Notes under the pieces: model-generated
The model's input: only the letters and a program-made list of their open reading frames with translations
What the model was told of the DNA's origin: nothing
The model's database searches: none
Made by a program: the position numbers and the translations under genes
In this document: positions 26,531-35,645 of the stretch, one piece after another
Layout: each line of letters begins with the position of its first letter
Position numbering within the stretch: the stretch's first letter is position 1
Origin: Pseudomonadota bacterium
GTDB lineage: Bacteria > Pseudomonadota > Alphaproteobacteria > Micavibrionales > CSBR16-224
Assembly (NCBI GenBank): GCA_013285465.1
Contig: CP053449.1
Span: forward strand, 1,301,540 to 1,365,539
DNA: 64,000 bases
Direction: 5' to 3'

Positions 26531-27334
26531 ATGACGCAGACACTCACGGATCAATTCCCGAAAAAAGACGAACCCACATTGATGACCCCGGATACGTATC
26601 GCGCAACGCTTGAAAAACTGCTGGCCGAAGGCGAAGGCCGCGGTAAAACAGTCAATGTCGGCGCCTATCTGCTGAAAGACATCAAACTGGTCACGGAAAC
26701 CAGCAGCGGTAAAGACGAAACCGCCAAAACCGTTAAAGTTGAAAAGCTTTATATCGTTATGGATCTGGACCAGTATAAAAGCGAGCATGTGCGCGGTCTG
26801 GTCGTGAAAGACATCGCCAAAAACTGGGGCGGCAAAACCATCGGTGAACGCGACCTTGATTCGGCTGATTTCAAAGGCCCGGGCATCTGGACCATCAAGC
26901 AGGGCTCTTTTGAATTTGATTATCTGAAAGCCGATGCGAATGACCGCAAAAACAGTCTGCATGTCCCCAACCCAGACGCTTTCCGCGTTTGTGACACGGT
27001 CGATGAAACCGTCATCATCCCCGTACAATGGGGCACATTCACGGTAGAAGCCGGCGGTACGCTTGCCATTCGCGAAAAAGACGTTGCGGAACTGGCAGAA
27101 GCGCTGCAATCCATCCGCGCCGGCAAAGCGACAGCGGAAGAAGCACTTTACACGCAAGATGACAAAGGCAACACCGTCGCCCGTTTCGATATTTACGGCA
27201 TGGAGCCCGGCTTCCTTGAAAACAACTATGACCTCGTGGAACTGAAGCAGGAAACAAAAGCCGTGACCGCCGCCTTTAAAACCGCACCGAAACAGCCGCA
27301 AGCCAAGAAAAACACTTTCGGCAAGTCCCGTTAA
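26531..27334 (+). CDS. Unrecognised protein, first of a tandem paralog pair
   Basis: A 267-residue soluble protein with no family I recognise and no signal peptide. It aligns along its whole length with the next gene: Y-x-A-x-L-E-x-L-L, A-Y-L-L, L-Y-x-V-M-D-L, the P-V-Q-W-G-T strand, then a strongly conserved stretch (R-E-K-D-V-A-E-L, A-L-Q-S-I-R-x-G-K-A-T, A-R-F-D, Y-G-M-E-P-G-F-L-E). The tail is basic (K-K-N-T-F-G-K-S-R). The ATG has AGAGGA upstream at 26514-26519. It has its own promoter and terminator, so each copy seems to be transcribed separately. Confidence 0.75.
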   Translation: MTQTLTDQFPKKDEPTLMTPDTYRATLEKLLAEGEGRGKTVNVGAYLLKDIKLVTETSSGKDETAKTVKVEKLYIVMDLDQYKSEHVRGLVVKDIAKNWGGKTIGERDLDSADFKGPGIWTIKQGSFEFDYLKADANDRKNSLHVPNPDAFRVCDTVDETVIIPVQWGTFTVEAGGTLAIREKDVAELAEALQSIRAGKATAEEALYTQDDKGNTVARFDIYGMEPGFLENNYDLVELKQETKAVTAAFKTAPKQPQAKKNTFGKSR

Positions 27335-27360
27335 ACGGAAAATCCTGTCAAAGATGCATG

Positions 27361-27388
27361 AATCAGGGGCTTTTTACAGCCCCTGATT
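27361..27388 (+). terminator. Intrinsic terminator after the first paralog
   Basis: An 11-bp perfect stem AATCAGGGGCT (27361-27371) with AGCCCCTGATT (27378-27388), six-base loop, then TTCTTTT. It lies between the two paralogs. Confidence 0.9.
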
Positions 27389-27434
27389 TCTTTTGTCTGC
27401 CCTCCTCTGCCCGTCAAGAAACAACGCGCAATAA

Positions 27435-27464
27435 TTGACATAATTATGTTTTGCGTGTTATATT
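27435..27464 (+). promoter_or_regulatory. Promoter of the second tandem paralog
   Basis: A perfect TTGACA (27435-27440) and TATATT (27459-27464) are 18 bases apart (17 if the -10 is read as TTATAT). It shares GTGTTATAT with the promoter of the first paralog. Confidence 0.65.
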
Positions 27465-27511
27465 GGGAACACAAGTTTTAAGGCGGTTTAAAAGGGTAAA
27501 AGGTCTTTTTT

Positions 27512-28318
27512 ATGCGTGAAACCAATCTCGCGGAAGTGTTTGCCGAGCGCGCACCGCCGCCGCCCCTTATGGCGGCGAAGGACTATCACGCGTTGCTGGA
27601 AACGCTACTGGAAGACGGCTCCGGCTATGGCAAGACAAAACCCGTTGCCGCCTATCTTTTGCGCAATCTGCGCCTGATGAGTGCCGATTCCGGCGAAGAA
27701 TCGGAAGTCGAGATCAAGCCGCTTTACCTTGTTATGGATCTGGAGGAATGGCCGAATGAATATGGCCGCAGCCTCGCCCTGAAAGACCTTTGGGAGCAGT
27801 ATATGTCCCGCATGATCGGCGAACAGGATATGAATGCCCCCGATTTCAACGGCCCCGGTCTGTGGACAACCAAGCAATCCTCTTTTGATGAGGATTATCT
27901 GCGCCGCGAAGGGCTGGATGAAAAAGGCAACCGCTATAATCTCTATGACCCCGACCCCGAAGCCTACCGCCTGTGTCTGACAGTCGAAAAACGCATCACC
28001 ATCCCCGTACAATGGGGCACATATACAATCGGCAAAAACGGTACGCTTGCCATGCGCGAAAAAGATGTCGCCGAACTGACCGCAGCGCTACAATCCATCC
28101 GCACAGGCAAAGCCACGGTCGAAGAAGCGCTTTATACAAAAAACAAGAAAGGCGAAACCGTCGCACGTTTCGACGTCTACGGCATGGAGCCGGGCTTTCT
28201 TGAAAAGAACTATGGTAGCGTCACATTAAAACCGGAAACGCAGGACATTCTGGCCGCTTTTACCCATCGCCCCGGCGCTTCGGAACAACAGAGAAAACGT
28301 CCCGGCCGCCGCCGCTAG
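27512..28318 (+). CDS. Unrecognised protein, second of a tandem paralog pair
   Basis: A 268-residue paralog of the 26531 gene. By eye about half of the residues match, rising in the C-terminal third, where L-A-M-R-E-K-D-V-A-E-L and Y-G-M-E-P-G-F-L-E-K-N-Y are nearly the same. The N-terminus differs and has a Pro run (A-P-P-P-P). The tail is strongly basic (K-R-P-G-R-R-R), which might bind nucleic acid, but that is speculation. The last 4 bases overlap the convergent DUF3592-like gene. Confidence 0.75.
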   Translation: MRETNLAEVFAERAPPPPLMAAKDYHALLETLLEDGSGYGKTKPVAAYLLRNLRLMSADSGEESEVEIKPLYLVMDLEEWPNEYGRSLALKDLWEQYMSRMIGEQDMNAPDFNGPGLWTTKQSSFDEDYLRREGLDEKGNRYNLYDPDPEAYRLCLTVEKRITIPVQWGTYTIGKNGTLAMREKDVAELTAALQSIRTGKATVEEALYTKNKKGETVARFDVYGMEPGFLEKNYGSVTLKPETQDILAAFTHRPGASEQQRKRPGRRR

Positions 28319-29007
28319 GGTGTTTGCCTTTTACCGCGTCTTTCCTCCGGTCCGGCAGGTCCGGGCGGGCGGTCTTTTTTCGGGAACAGCAGCCGCACCA
28401 GCCCCAGCAGCATTCCGATAAGAAACCAGCGGAACACGGATTGCAAACGGTCAAAAATGCCGCGGTCAATCCGCGCGGTTTCAGGATCATCCTTCAGATA
28501 CAGCAGCTCCGCCTTATCACCTTTAGCCAATGATAGCCCGTCCAAAGCCGTGATGCCGTGCGTATCACGCAGCATCGCACCACCACCGTCCCTTTTCACA
28601 AAAAAGGCCAGAGGCTCGGAAAAAAACACCCCGCTTGTCACAAAGCCCGTAATTTCGCAAGCCACACGCACACCGTCCCGTTTCAGCGTTTTCATGTGAT
28701 GGGCTTCGTAACGGTCTGTCATGGCAACCAAAGCGGCGATAATCACGAAAGCCGCCCCCAGAGCAAGCCGTGCAGATGTGCCTGCGGCAAAAACCGTCAT
28801 CAGCTTTCGTATCTGTTCCGGAGGTTTTCGTTGCCCATGACGGTATTTCAAATACAGAAACACTCCCGCCGCCAGCGGCAGAATAAACAGAAACAGCCAG
28901 CCCCAGCCGATGCCGTCATAAACCGTCACGACATGTTCCTGCACATAGCTTTCAAGCGCTTTACTCTGCAAACTCTGCCAGCGCCGCTCCATTGCTGTCG
29001 CTACCAT
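28315..29007 (-). CDS. DUF3592-like membrane protein
   Basis: A 230-residue protein with membrane segments at about 34-53, 76-95 and 190-208, and a beta-rich domain between the last two. The A-E-L-L-Y-L-K-D-D-P-E-T-A-R-I-D segment before the last helix resembles the DUF3592 fold. The C-terminus is Pro/Arg/Lys rich. It starts 3 bases after the stop of the secreted protein gene at 29011-29499 and they look co-transcribed. Function unknown. Confidence 0.65.
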   Translation of the reverse strand: MVATAMERRWQSLQSKALESYVQEHVVTVYDGIGWGWLFLFILPLAAGVFLYLKYRHGQRKPPEQIRKLMTVFAAGTSARLALGAAFVIIAALVAMTDRYEAHHMKTLKRDGVRVACEITGFVTSGVFFSEPLAFFVKRDGGGAMLRDTHGITALDGLSLAKGDKAELLYLKDDPETARIDRGIFDRLQSVFRWFLIGMLLGLVRLLFPKKDRPPGPAGPEERRGKRQTP

Positions 29008-29010
29008 TGG

Positions 29011-29499
29011 TTACGGCACCTCCGGCTGTGTCGATGGACTGTCGCGGTATTTATCAGACGCAGGAGGTTCCGGCACAATCACCAGCTCCGTCGGTGCGGC
29101 AAAGAAAACCATTACGCATGTTCTGACTGTAAAGACTCTCTGCATTTCTCCGGCAGGGAATGCCGTGCAGGCCTCCGGCGATTCGCTGCGGTAAAACAAT
29201 TCAAAACGACTGCCGTCAGATCCCGAAGCCGTCACAATTGCGCCCGTATTGCGTTCATATACCGCTTTTTTATAGGACAGAACTTGTGCGGCGCTTGCAT
29301 CCTGCCAATCCGTGAAATGCCGTTCGACTTTATTTTGTAATTCCGTATCCTGCGCAGCATCATAAAAACGGCACGCCGCAACGGTGATATGCCGTTCTTT
29401 CGGCGGAAAGGCCGGGCAACCCGCATAAGCGGCCTTACCGGAGAGCAACAAAAACAGCACAACGGTAAAAGCAGCATATAAACTTCCCGGATAAGGCAT
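29011..29499 (-). CDS. Secreted protein of unknown function
   Basis: A 162-residue protein with a Sec signal peptide (F-T-V-V-L-F-L-L-L-S-G-K-A-A-Y-A, likely cleaved after A-Y-A, leaving Gly-Cys). Four cysteines in the mature part (C-P-A-F, A-C-R-F, A-C-T-A-F, R-T-C-V) could form disulfides in the periplasm. No family recognised. The mature N-terminal Gly-Cys is not a good lipobox. It is in an operon with the DUF3592-like gene. Confidence 0.62.
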   Translation of the reverse strand: MPYPGSLYAAFTVVLFLLLSGKAAYAGCPAFPPKERHITVAACRFYDAAQDTELQNKVERHFTDWQDASAAQVLSYKKAVYERNTGAIVTASGSDGSRFELFYRSESPEACTAFPAGEMQRVFTVRTCVMVFFAAPTELVIVPEPPASDKYRDSPSTQPEVP

Positions 29500-29585
29500 C
29501 TCTTTTATTTCCTGTGAAAATAGATTACTTTAGCTCTTGTATTATACGGCATCATCCATTTTTTGACAGGAGAATACTAATCGCC

Positions 29586-30152
29586 ATGAAAGCTTTTGCA
29601 TCCGCATTTTTTATCGCTGCCTTAACCATGACCCTGCTGTCCGGCTGCGTCACCACCGGCAGTAATGCCAATGACAAGCGCAAAGAGATCAACAGCATGC
29701 GCAACCGTGTCATAAGTGACCTGTACGGATATCATCCCGCCGCCCGCAATTTGATTGCCAGCTCCCCCGGCTATGCGGTTTTCAGCAATGTGAATGTGAA
29801 TGTGGTTCTGGCCAGTTTTTCCGGCGGTCAAGGCGTTGTCCGCGACAACCGCACAGGCAAAGACACTTATATGAAGATGGGTGAAGCCGGAATCGGTTTG
29901 GGGCTGGGCGCAAAGGATTTCCGCGCCGTTTTCGTCTTCCATGATGAAAGAACAATGGAGCGCTTTGTCAATCAGGGCTGGGAATTCGGTGTTCACGCCG
30001 ATGCTGCGGCCAAAGCCAGCGAAAAAGGCGGCGCGATCGGCGGTGAAATTCTTGCCGATAACATGACGATCTACCAGTTGACGGAAACGGGACTCGCCTT
30101 GCAAGCCACCGTGAAAGGCACCAAATACTGGCGCGATTCCAACCTGAACTAA
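29586..30152 (+). CDS. SYLF/YSC84 domain lipoprotein
   Basis: A 188-residue protein with a lipoprotein signal ending L-L-S-G-C (Cys about 21). The rest matches the SYLF (Ysc84) lipid-binding fold: N-L-I-A-S-S-P-G-Y-A-V-F, the Gly-rich G-G-Q-G-V-V-R, G-L-G-L-G-A-K-D-F-R, and I-G-G-E. Bacterial SYLF proteins are thought to bind lipid at the outer membrane. The ATG at 29586 was chosen because AGGAG lies at about 29570; a longer frame from 29514 would put the signal peptide inside the protein. Confidence 0.85.
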   Translation: MKAFASAFFIAALTMTLLSGCVTTGSNANDKRKEINSMRNRVISDLYGYHPAARNLIASSPGYAVFSNVNVNVVLASFSGGQGVVRDNRTGKDTYMKMGEAGIGLGLGAKDFRAVFVFHDERTMERFVNQGWEFGVHADAAAKASEKGGAIGGEILADNMTIYQLTETGLALQATVKGTKYWRDSNLN

Positions 30153-30223
30153 CTTCCACAGCGCATTGTTTTAAATAAGGTTTTTAATTTTAACTGTGCG
30201 GCGACTTATTTTTATGTTAATAT

Positions 30224-30243
30224 CCCCGATATTTTATTCGGGG
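30224..30243 (+). other. Hairpin overlapping the ribosome binding site
   Basis: CCCCGA (30224-30229) pairs with TCGGGG (30238-30243); the 3' arm contains the first bases of the GGGGAGAA ribosome-binding region of the 30257 gene. It could limit translation by hiding the site. Six base pairs only. Confidence 0.35.
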
Positions 30244-30256
30244 AGAATACCGGGCC

Positions 30257-30868
30257 ATGCGTGACCCAAAAGAATATTATCTGCTGGCAAAAGAGCATTT
30301 AGGCAAATCCGCAAAAGAGCTGTCGGAAAAAACCCGCAGCTTTGTTCACGGCAACTGCGACTGGTCGCTGTCTATGCCGCTGGCCATCATCAGCCGCGGG
30401 GTCGGCATTGTTCTTGGGGCAGCCCTTGTCGCAGCGGGGCTGGCCTTTTACGGCTTGATTGTCTTTCAGATGACAAAATTTGTTGTGCACGGTGTCGGCG
30501 CCGTCGCCGATTTTATAAATAGCAAACGCCAGACCGCATGGACGAACCGTAGCGGTCAGGACATTCAGTCCACCGTCTTACAGAAAAAAGTCCTGCAGCG
30601 CGGCGAGAAAAGAATCGCGAAGGTTTTTCATTCAAAATCCGTCAAAAGGAAACACAACCCTTATAAGATCGAAGCGCAATATGCTAACGTCTGCGAAAAA
30701 ATAAAAATCGTTGATGCCCAAGGACAGCATATATCAAACGCCTGTTTCCAGTTTTCACGCAACGCGCTGCCGCCCGGCAAAATCACCGCGTTAAAACAGC
30801 AGGTTTCAAACAGCATTTCCCGCCTGACCCCGCTGAAAAAAACAGCCGCCGCCACACAGCAGCAATAG
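30257..30868 (+). CDS. Unrecognised membrane protein
   Basis: A 203-residue protein with two adjacent hydrophobic stretches at about 40-75 (I-I-S-R-G-V-G-I-V-L-G-A-A-L-V-A-A-G-L-A and F-Y-G-L-I-V-F-Q-M). The rest is basic (about 90-140) with a Thr/Ala/Gln-rich end. No family recognised and no clear partner. GGGGAGAA stands 11 bases above the ATG. Confidence 0.6.
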   Translation: MRDPKEYYLLAKEHLGKSAKELSEKTRSFVHGNCDWSLSMPLAIISRGVGIVLGAALVAAGLAFYGLIVFQMTKFVVHGVGAVADFINSKRQTAWTNRSGQDIQSTVLQKKVLQRGEKRIAKVFHSKSVKRKHNPYKIEAQYANVCEKIKIVDAQGQHISNACFQFSRNALPPGKITALKQQVSNSISRLTPLKKTAAATQQQ

Positions 30869-30958
30869 AAAAGCTTTTGACTGCTTTGGCTTATTAACTT
30901 TTTCGTAACCAAGATTCGATACCCTGCCCTCAACAACAAAAATAGCAAGGGTGACGTA

Positions 30959-31423
30959 ATGATGTTTTCTGAACACGGACAAAATCCGTCTACAGGCAAG
31001 ACGGGCAATCAAGCAACAAGTTTATCGGTCAAACTGATCGGCGAGCGTCCGGCGCAGCACCGCCATATGCAGGCTGATCTGGGCAATACGGTGGTCTCCG
31101 CCGCCAAAAGCGGTGATATCTCCTCTATGCGGCGCTTCCACCGCTATGGGCTGGATGTCAATGTCGATCACGGCGAATTAATGGCCACAGCCGCCGAAAA
31201 CGGGCATCTGGAATTGCTGACCGTGATGTGCGAGGAAATGGGCGGCATTCTGACCGGCAGCAAATGCGATTATCCGTTCTTTCGCCGCGGCCTGAAGGAA
31301 AATGTCAGGAACTATCTCGATAACCGCATCGGTTTTGAAGCGTTGCATGATATGCGCCGCCGCCCCGGGCGGATCAAACGCAAATTGGCGATTTTCCGCA
31401 TCGCGGATTCCAAAATACATTAA
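30959..31423 (+). CDS. Ankyrin-like protein
   Basis: A 154-residue soluble protein. The middle (about 43-90) reads like two ankyrin units: V-V-S-A-A-K-S-G-D-I-S-S-M-R-R, G-L-D-V-N-V, then L-M-A-T-A-A-E-N-G-H-L-E-L-L-T. Ends are polar, the C-terminus Arg/Lys rich. Two ATG codons are adjacent (30959 and 30962). Role unknown; ankyrin units usually mediate protein contacts. Confidence 0.65.
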   Translation: MMFSEHGQNPSTGKTGNQATSLSVKLIGERPAQHRHMQADLGNTVVSAAKSGDISSMRRFHRYGLDVNVDHGELMATAAENGHLELLTVMCEEMGGILTGSKCDYPFFRRGLKENVRNYLDNRIGFEALHDMRRRPGRIKRKLAIFRIADSKIH

Positions 31424-31452
31424 AAAACGACGGTATCTGTTTGATATTAAAT

Positions 31453-33462
31453 TTATATTGGAAGAAAGAAAGAGACTTCGATATCATTTTTATAATGTTT
31501 GAAAAACAGCCGTTTTTCCTGACGGTTCCATTCGAAGCCTTGCTTTGTGAATGGATTTTTTAACGCCTCCGGCGCACGCTCGGTATAAATTTCGATATAT
31601 CCCGGTGCCGCCTTATCTTTTACAATTTGCAGCCCCAATAGCGCCATACGCCAGCGCGCAGAAAGCGTATGCATGCTATAGATCATACCCTCTCCTTGCA
31701 TGACACCGTGATACAGCAGGTAATAAAGCGCATTTGTAAACGGATTGCCGGGATCGACCACAGCCAGCGCCAGTAACTCGTAACGGTGCGTTCTGCGTAA
31801 AGAACATGCGTGGTGCCGCGCAGGCAAAAAATCAGCCGGTGTCCTGCCGAGAATCATGGCCGGGATCAAGCATTCATACAGGCGGTTGCGCGTATTGCCG
31901 CCACCGCCGATAATGGACTGGAAAATCGGTTCACGCAGCGCCCAGTCATCCGCCAGCAAACGGTCAGCCAAAAACGGCGGCTCAGCGGGGTTCAGCGTCA
32001 AAACCGCGACAGCATCATCATAACGGTCCATCACGGCCTCGGGCGCATGGGATAATATCTCCTGAAAGCTGTTAAAATGGCTTTGCGCGATTAGCATATA
32101 TGTTCCCTTGTCTCGCAGTGATGCCGGCGATTCCAGCATCTTGCGGTAAAGCCGCATATAATCAATCCATTCATCTACCGCGTCTTCCGCATAGCCTTGC
32201 GATGCCAGATAAACCAGATGCGCCGATTTGACGCGGGCGATATCCGCCAATGCCCTGCGGTCAAAACGCCCGCCGCCGAATTGCGGCGGTATGGAAAAAT
32301 TCTTATGATGCCGCAGCGCTTCGAAACGTTCCCACAAGACATGATTGTCCCAAATCATGCCGCTTATATCCGCATTCTCCAAACAGGCTTTGCGCGTTTC
32401 ATTATCCATCTGAAAAAAAAGATTAAAGCAGTGCAAAATATTGGCATCACCATAAAAGGCAAGACGATTTTTCCGCGTCAGCGCAGTATAATCCGCCGGT
32501 TTCTCAACCTGCGGCACCGTATAATCCGGGCTTATCCCTTCCTGCACCAGCAAACGGCGGTAAAATTCCGCAGCAGTTGCCGTGCGGTAGCGTCCGTAAC
32601 CGTAACTGTCTTTTATCTCAGGCGGTGCTGTCAGCCCCTCCAGCGCGAAATAGGCATTATCCTCCCACAGGGCGGACTGCTGCCCGTAAAGAAGCGCCTG
32701 ATAATCCGGATGTACGGGAGGATCACGCAAAATCTGTACCGTCAAACCGGCAAAAAACAGCAATAACAGCAAATAGCTGCCTGTCTCGATCAGCATTCGC
32801 AACGGCCTGACGGCATTACGGAATCTTGATTCCCGCAAGGCTTCAATGCGACTGAACGCCTTTTTATTCAGGCGCATTTCCGTCCCGCTTAAAATATCCG
32901 CCAGATTACGCCGCGTTCCCAGAAAAAACAGCGGCAAAGTCCAGACCATCTGCACTGCGACCGTCACGATGACGGCACTTGTCGTCACATGAAAGTCAAG
33001 CGCCGTGTGCAGCAATTTCAGCAACAGATAACCGCAAAACAGATGTGTCGGCAGATAACGGATGATGACATACCACAAGGCCCGCGGCGTACTGACATCG
33101 GCACCGCCAACACGGTGCAGGTCAATCCCTGCCGCTTTCAGACCGATGCTGGCGCGGCGTGACGGCAGTAGAAAACAGAACAAATGAAGCAACGTCATGC
33201 ACATCCATGCTGCAACAAGTGCGGGCCAAAACGCGGCACCGCCGCAAAATCTTAATAAAGGGAAATTCAGATAGCTGGGGGCATATTCAGGGATATCTTT
33301 GGCAAGCACGCCGATAAAACAATAATCATTCCGGTTTTCCAGAAAAAACAGCGCAATCAGAAACCCGGTCAGCAGCCACCATAAAAAGCAATCGACCCAT
33401 TCGCCGATCCTCCGGTAATTCCACAATGCCCAAAGCTGATATTTATCCAGAACCTGTTTCAC
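31453..33462 (-). CDS. Large RDD-like membrane protein with unknown C-terminal domain
   Basis: A 669-residue protein. The first 240 residues hold about five hydrophobic segments and an RDD-like block (R-R-A-S-I-G-L-K-A-A-G-I-D, followed by A-L-W-Y-V-I-I-R-Y-L-P), as in RDD membrane proteins. A further TM is at about 231-246 (Y-L-L-L-L-L-F-F-A-G-L-T-V). Residues 260-669 are soluble, with Trp/Tyr and helical-repeat character (A-H-L-V-Y-L-A-S-Q-G-Y-A-E-D-A-V-D-E-W), perhaps TPR-like and facing the periplasm. No enzyme motif is recognised. Stands alone. Confidence 0.65.
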   Translation of the reverse strand: MKQVLDKYQLWALWNYRRIGEWVDCFLWWLLTGFLIALFFLENRNDYCFIGVLAKDIPEYAPSYLNFPLLRFCGGAAFWPALVAAWMCMTLLHLFCFLLPSRRASIGLKAAGIDLHRVGGADVSTPRALWYVIIRYLPTHLFCGYLLLKLLHTALDFHVTTSAVIVTVAVQMVWTLPLFFLGTRRNLADILSGTEMRLNKKAFSRIEALRESRFRNAVRPLRMLIETGSYLLLLLFFAGLTVQILRDPPVHPDYQALLYGQQSALWEDNAYFALEGLTAPPEIKDSYGYGRYRTATAAEFYRRLLVQEGISPDYTVPQVEKPADYTALTRKNRLAFYGDANILHCFNLFFQMDNETRKACLENADISGMIWDNHVLWERFEALRHHKNFSIPPQFGGGRFDRRALADIARVKSAHLVYLASQGYAEDAVDEWIDYMRLYRKMLESPASLRDKGTYMLIAQSHFNSFQEILSHAPEAVMDRYDDAVAVLTLNPAEPPFLADRLLADDWALREPIFQSIIGGGGNTRNRLYECLIPAMILGRTPADFLPARHHACSLRRTHRYELLALAVVDPGNPFTNALYYLLYHGVMQGEGMIYSMHTLSARWRMALLGLQIVKDKAAPGYIEIYTERAPEALKNPFTKQGFEWNRQEKRLFFKHYKNDIEVSFFLPI

Positions 33463-33615
33463 GCATCCCCGCTATAAATCCTCTTGTATCATACACAAGA
33501 CGCGACATAAAAACACCCGTCCTTTATCTTAGCTTTTCCCTTGACAGAGCGTGGGTTTTACGGTCTTTTCTGGGGTGCCAATCAACTTTGAGCAGACTTA
33601 AAAGGAGCAAGCCAC

Positions 33616-35631
33616 ATGTCTTCCGAAGCCGCAAAAATCGAACAACCGCAAACCGTCACCCACAGCGATATGGCCAATGCCATCCGCGCCCTTGCCATGG
33701 ACGCCGTCCAGCAGGCAAATTCCGGTCACCCCGGCATGCCGATGGGTATGGCGGATGTTGCCACGGTGCTGTACACGCAATTCCTGAAATTTGACCCGAA
33801 GAACCCGACATGGCAGGATCGCGACCGCTTTATCCTCTCCGCAGGACACGGCTCTATGCTGCTTTATGCGCTGAATTTTCTGACGGGTTACGAAAAGATC
33901 ACGCTGGATGATATCAAACATTTCCGTCAACTGCACCGCGTCACCGCAGGCCATCCCGAATACAATCTTGAGGCCGGTATTGAAACCACAACGGGTCCGC
34001 TGGGGCAAGGCTTGGCAAACGGTGTCGGTATGGCGCTGGCCGAAGAAATTTTGGCAGCGCGTTTCGGACGCGAACTGGTCGAACATTACACCTATGTCAT
34101 CGCCGGAGACGGCTGCCTGATGGAAGGCATCAGCCACGAAGCCTGCTCCTTCGCCGGCCATCTTGGTCTTGGCCGCCTGATTGTGCTGTATGATGACAAT
34201 CAAATCTCGATCGACGGGCCGACAGATCTGTCCTTCAGCGAGAATATCCCGGAACGCTTTGAAAGCTATGGCTGGCACGTTCTCAGCATTGACGGACATG
34301 ATCCCGATGCCATCAGTCGTGCCATTGCCGAGGCGCAGATCCATAAAGATCAGCCCAGCATTATCTGCTGCCGCACCAAAATCGGTTACGGCGCTCCCAA
34401 TAAGGAAGGCAGCTCGTCCTGCCACGGCTCACCGCTGGGTGAAGAGGAAATCGCAGGCGCGCGTGAAAGCCTCGGCTGGCCGCATGCACCGTTTGAAATC
34501 CCCGATGCCGTTCTTGATGCCTGGCGCGGCGTCGGTCGCAGCGGACAGGAAGAACGCAAATCATGGCAACTGCGCCTTGATACGCTGGAAGGTGAAGACC
34601 GCGAATTATTCGACCGTTTCCACAGCGGCAAGGTTTCCCATCTGATTACGGAGACACTTGAAACATTCAAGAAGAAAATCAGCGAAGAAAAGCCGAAGCT
34701 CGCAACCCGTCAGGCATCCGGTAATGTGCTGGATGTCATTATTCCGCGTATCTTCTCGCTGATCGGCGGCTCTGCCGATCTCACCGGCTCGAACAACACC
34801 TTCGTCAAAGACCATATGCCGATCGTCAGCAAAGATAATTTCGACGGACGTTACATCCATTACGGTGTTCGCGAACACGGCATGGCCGCAATTATGAACG
34901 GTATGGCGCTGCATAAAGGTCTGATCCCCTATAGCGGGACATTTCTGTGCTTTGCCGATTACTGCCGTCCGTCCATCCGGTTGTCCGCACTGATGAAACA
35001 ACGCGTTGTTTATGTGATGACGCATGATTCCATCGGACTTGGTGAAGACGGCCCCACCCACCAGCCTGTTGAACATCTGGCTTCGCTGCGCGCCATGCCC
35101 AATCTTCTGGTCATGCGTCCTGCGGATGCGGTCGAGGCAGCGGAATGCTGGCAGATCGCACTGGAGGAAATGGAAACACCGTCTGTCCTGTCCCTGACAC
35201 GTCAAGGGCTGCCGACGGTGCGCACGCAGCACAGCAAAGAAAACCTGACCCGCAAAGGTGCTTATGTCCTTGCGGAAGCAGGCAGTGCGCTGAAAGTGAC
35301 GATTTTCGCCACAGGCTCCGAGGTACATCTGGCACTGGAGGCCCGCGAGAAACTGGAAAGCGAAGGAACAGGCACGCGTGTCGTTTCCGTTCCCTGTTTC
35401 GAGCTGTTCTTTGCACAGGATGAGAAATACCGCGACGAGCTGATCGGCAATGACAGTGTCAAAATTGCGATCGAAGCCGCCTGCAAACAAGGCTGGGAAG
35501 CCTTTATCGGCACAAAAGGCAGCTTTGTCGGCATGAAAAGCTTTGGCGATTCCGCCCCTGCGGAAGAATTGTACAAATATTTCGGCATCACCAGTGAAGC
35601 TGTCGTCAAAGCCGCGCATAAAGCCCTTTAA
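33616..35631 (+). CDS. tkt: Transketolase
   Basis: Thiamine diphosphate enzyme of the non-oxidative pentose phosphate pathway, moving two-carbon units between sugar phosphates. The 671-residue protein has G-H-P-G-M-P-M-G-M-A near residue 36, the ThDP motif G-D-G-C-L-M-E-G-I-S-H-E-A (about 156) with N-Q-I-S-I-D-G, the catalytic E-H-G-M-A-A-I-M-N-G (about 415) and the T-H-D-S-I-G-L-G-E-D-G-P-T-H-Q-P loop. AAAGGAG is 9 bases above the ATG. The FliK-like gene begins 15 bases after its stop, so the two may be co-transcribed. Confidence 0.97.
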   Translation: MSSEAAKIEQPQTVTHSDMANAIRALAMDAVQQANSGHPGMPMGMADVATVLYTQFLKFDPKNPTWQDRDRFILSAGHGSMLLYALNFLTGYEKITLDDIKHFRQLHRVTAGHPEYNLEAGIETTTGPLGQGLANGVGMALAEEILAARFGRELVEHYTYVIAGDGCLMEGISHEACSFAGHLGLGRLIVLYDDNQISIDGPTDLSFSENIPERFESYGWHVLSIDGHDPDAISRAIAEAQIHKDQPSIICCRTKIGYGAPNKEGSSSCHGSPLGEEEIAGARESLGWPHAPFEIPDAVLDAWRGVGRSGQEERKSWQLRLDTLEGEDRELFDRFHSGKVSHLITETLETFKKKISEEKPKLATRQASGNVLDVIIPRIFSLIGGSADLTGSNNTFVKDHMPIVSKDNFDGRYIHYGVREHGMAAIMNGMALHKGLIPYSGTFLCFADYCRPSIRLSALMKQRVVYVMTHDSIGLGEDGPTHQPVEHLASLRAMPNLLVMRPADAVEAAECWQIALEEMETPSVLSLTRQGLPTVRTQHSKENLTRKGAYVLAEAGSALKVTIFATGSEVHLALEAREKLESEGTGTRVVSVPCFELFFAQDEKYRDELIGNDSVKIAIEAACKQGWEAFIGTKGSFVGMKSFGDSAPAEELYKYFGITSEAVVKAAHKAL

Positions 35632-35645
35632 CGAAAGCCGGAGCC

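Noticed and set aside
30894-30909. TTAA-N7-GTAAC, close to a CtrA binding site
   Set aside because: One mismatch to TTAA-N7-TTAAC in an AT-rich gap can arise by chance, and the gene downstream is not a known CtrA target.
33541-33569. Perfect TTGACA upstream of tkt
   Set aside because: No acceptable -10 element at 15-19 bases, so not listed as a promoter.
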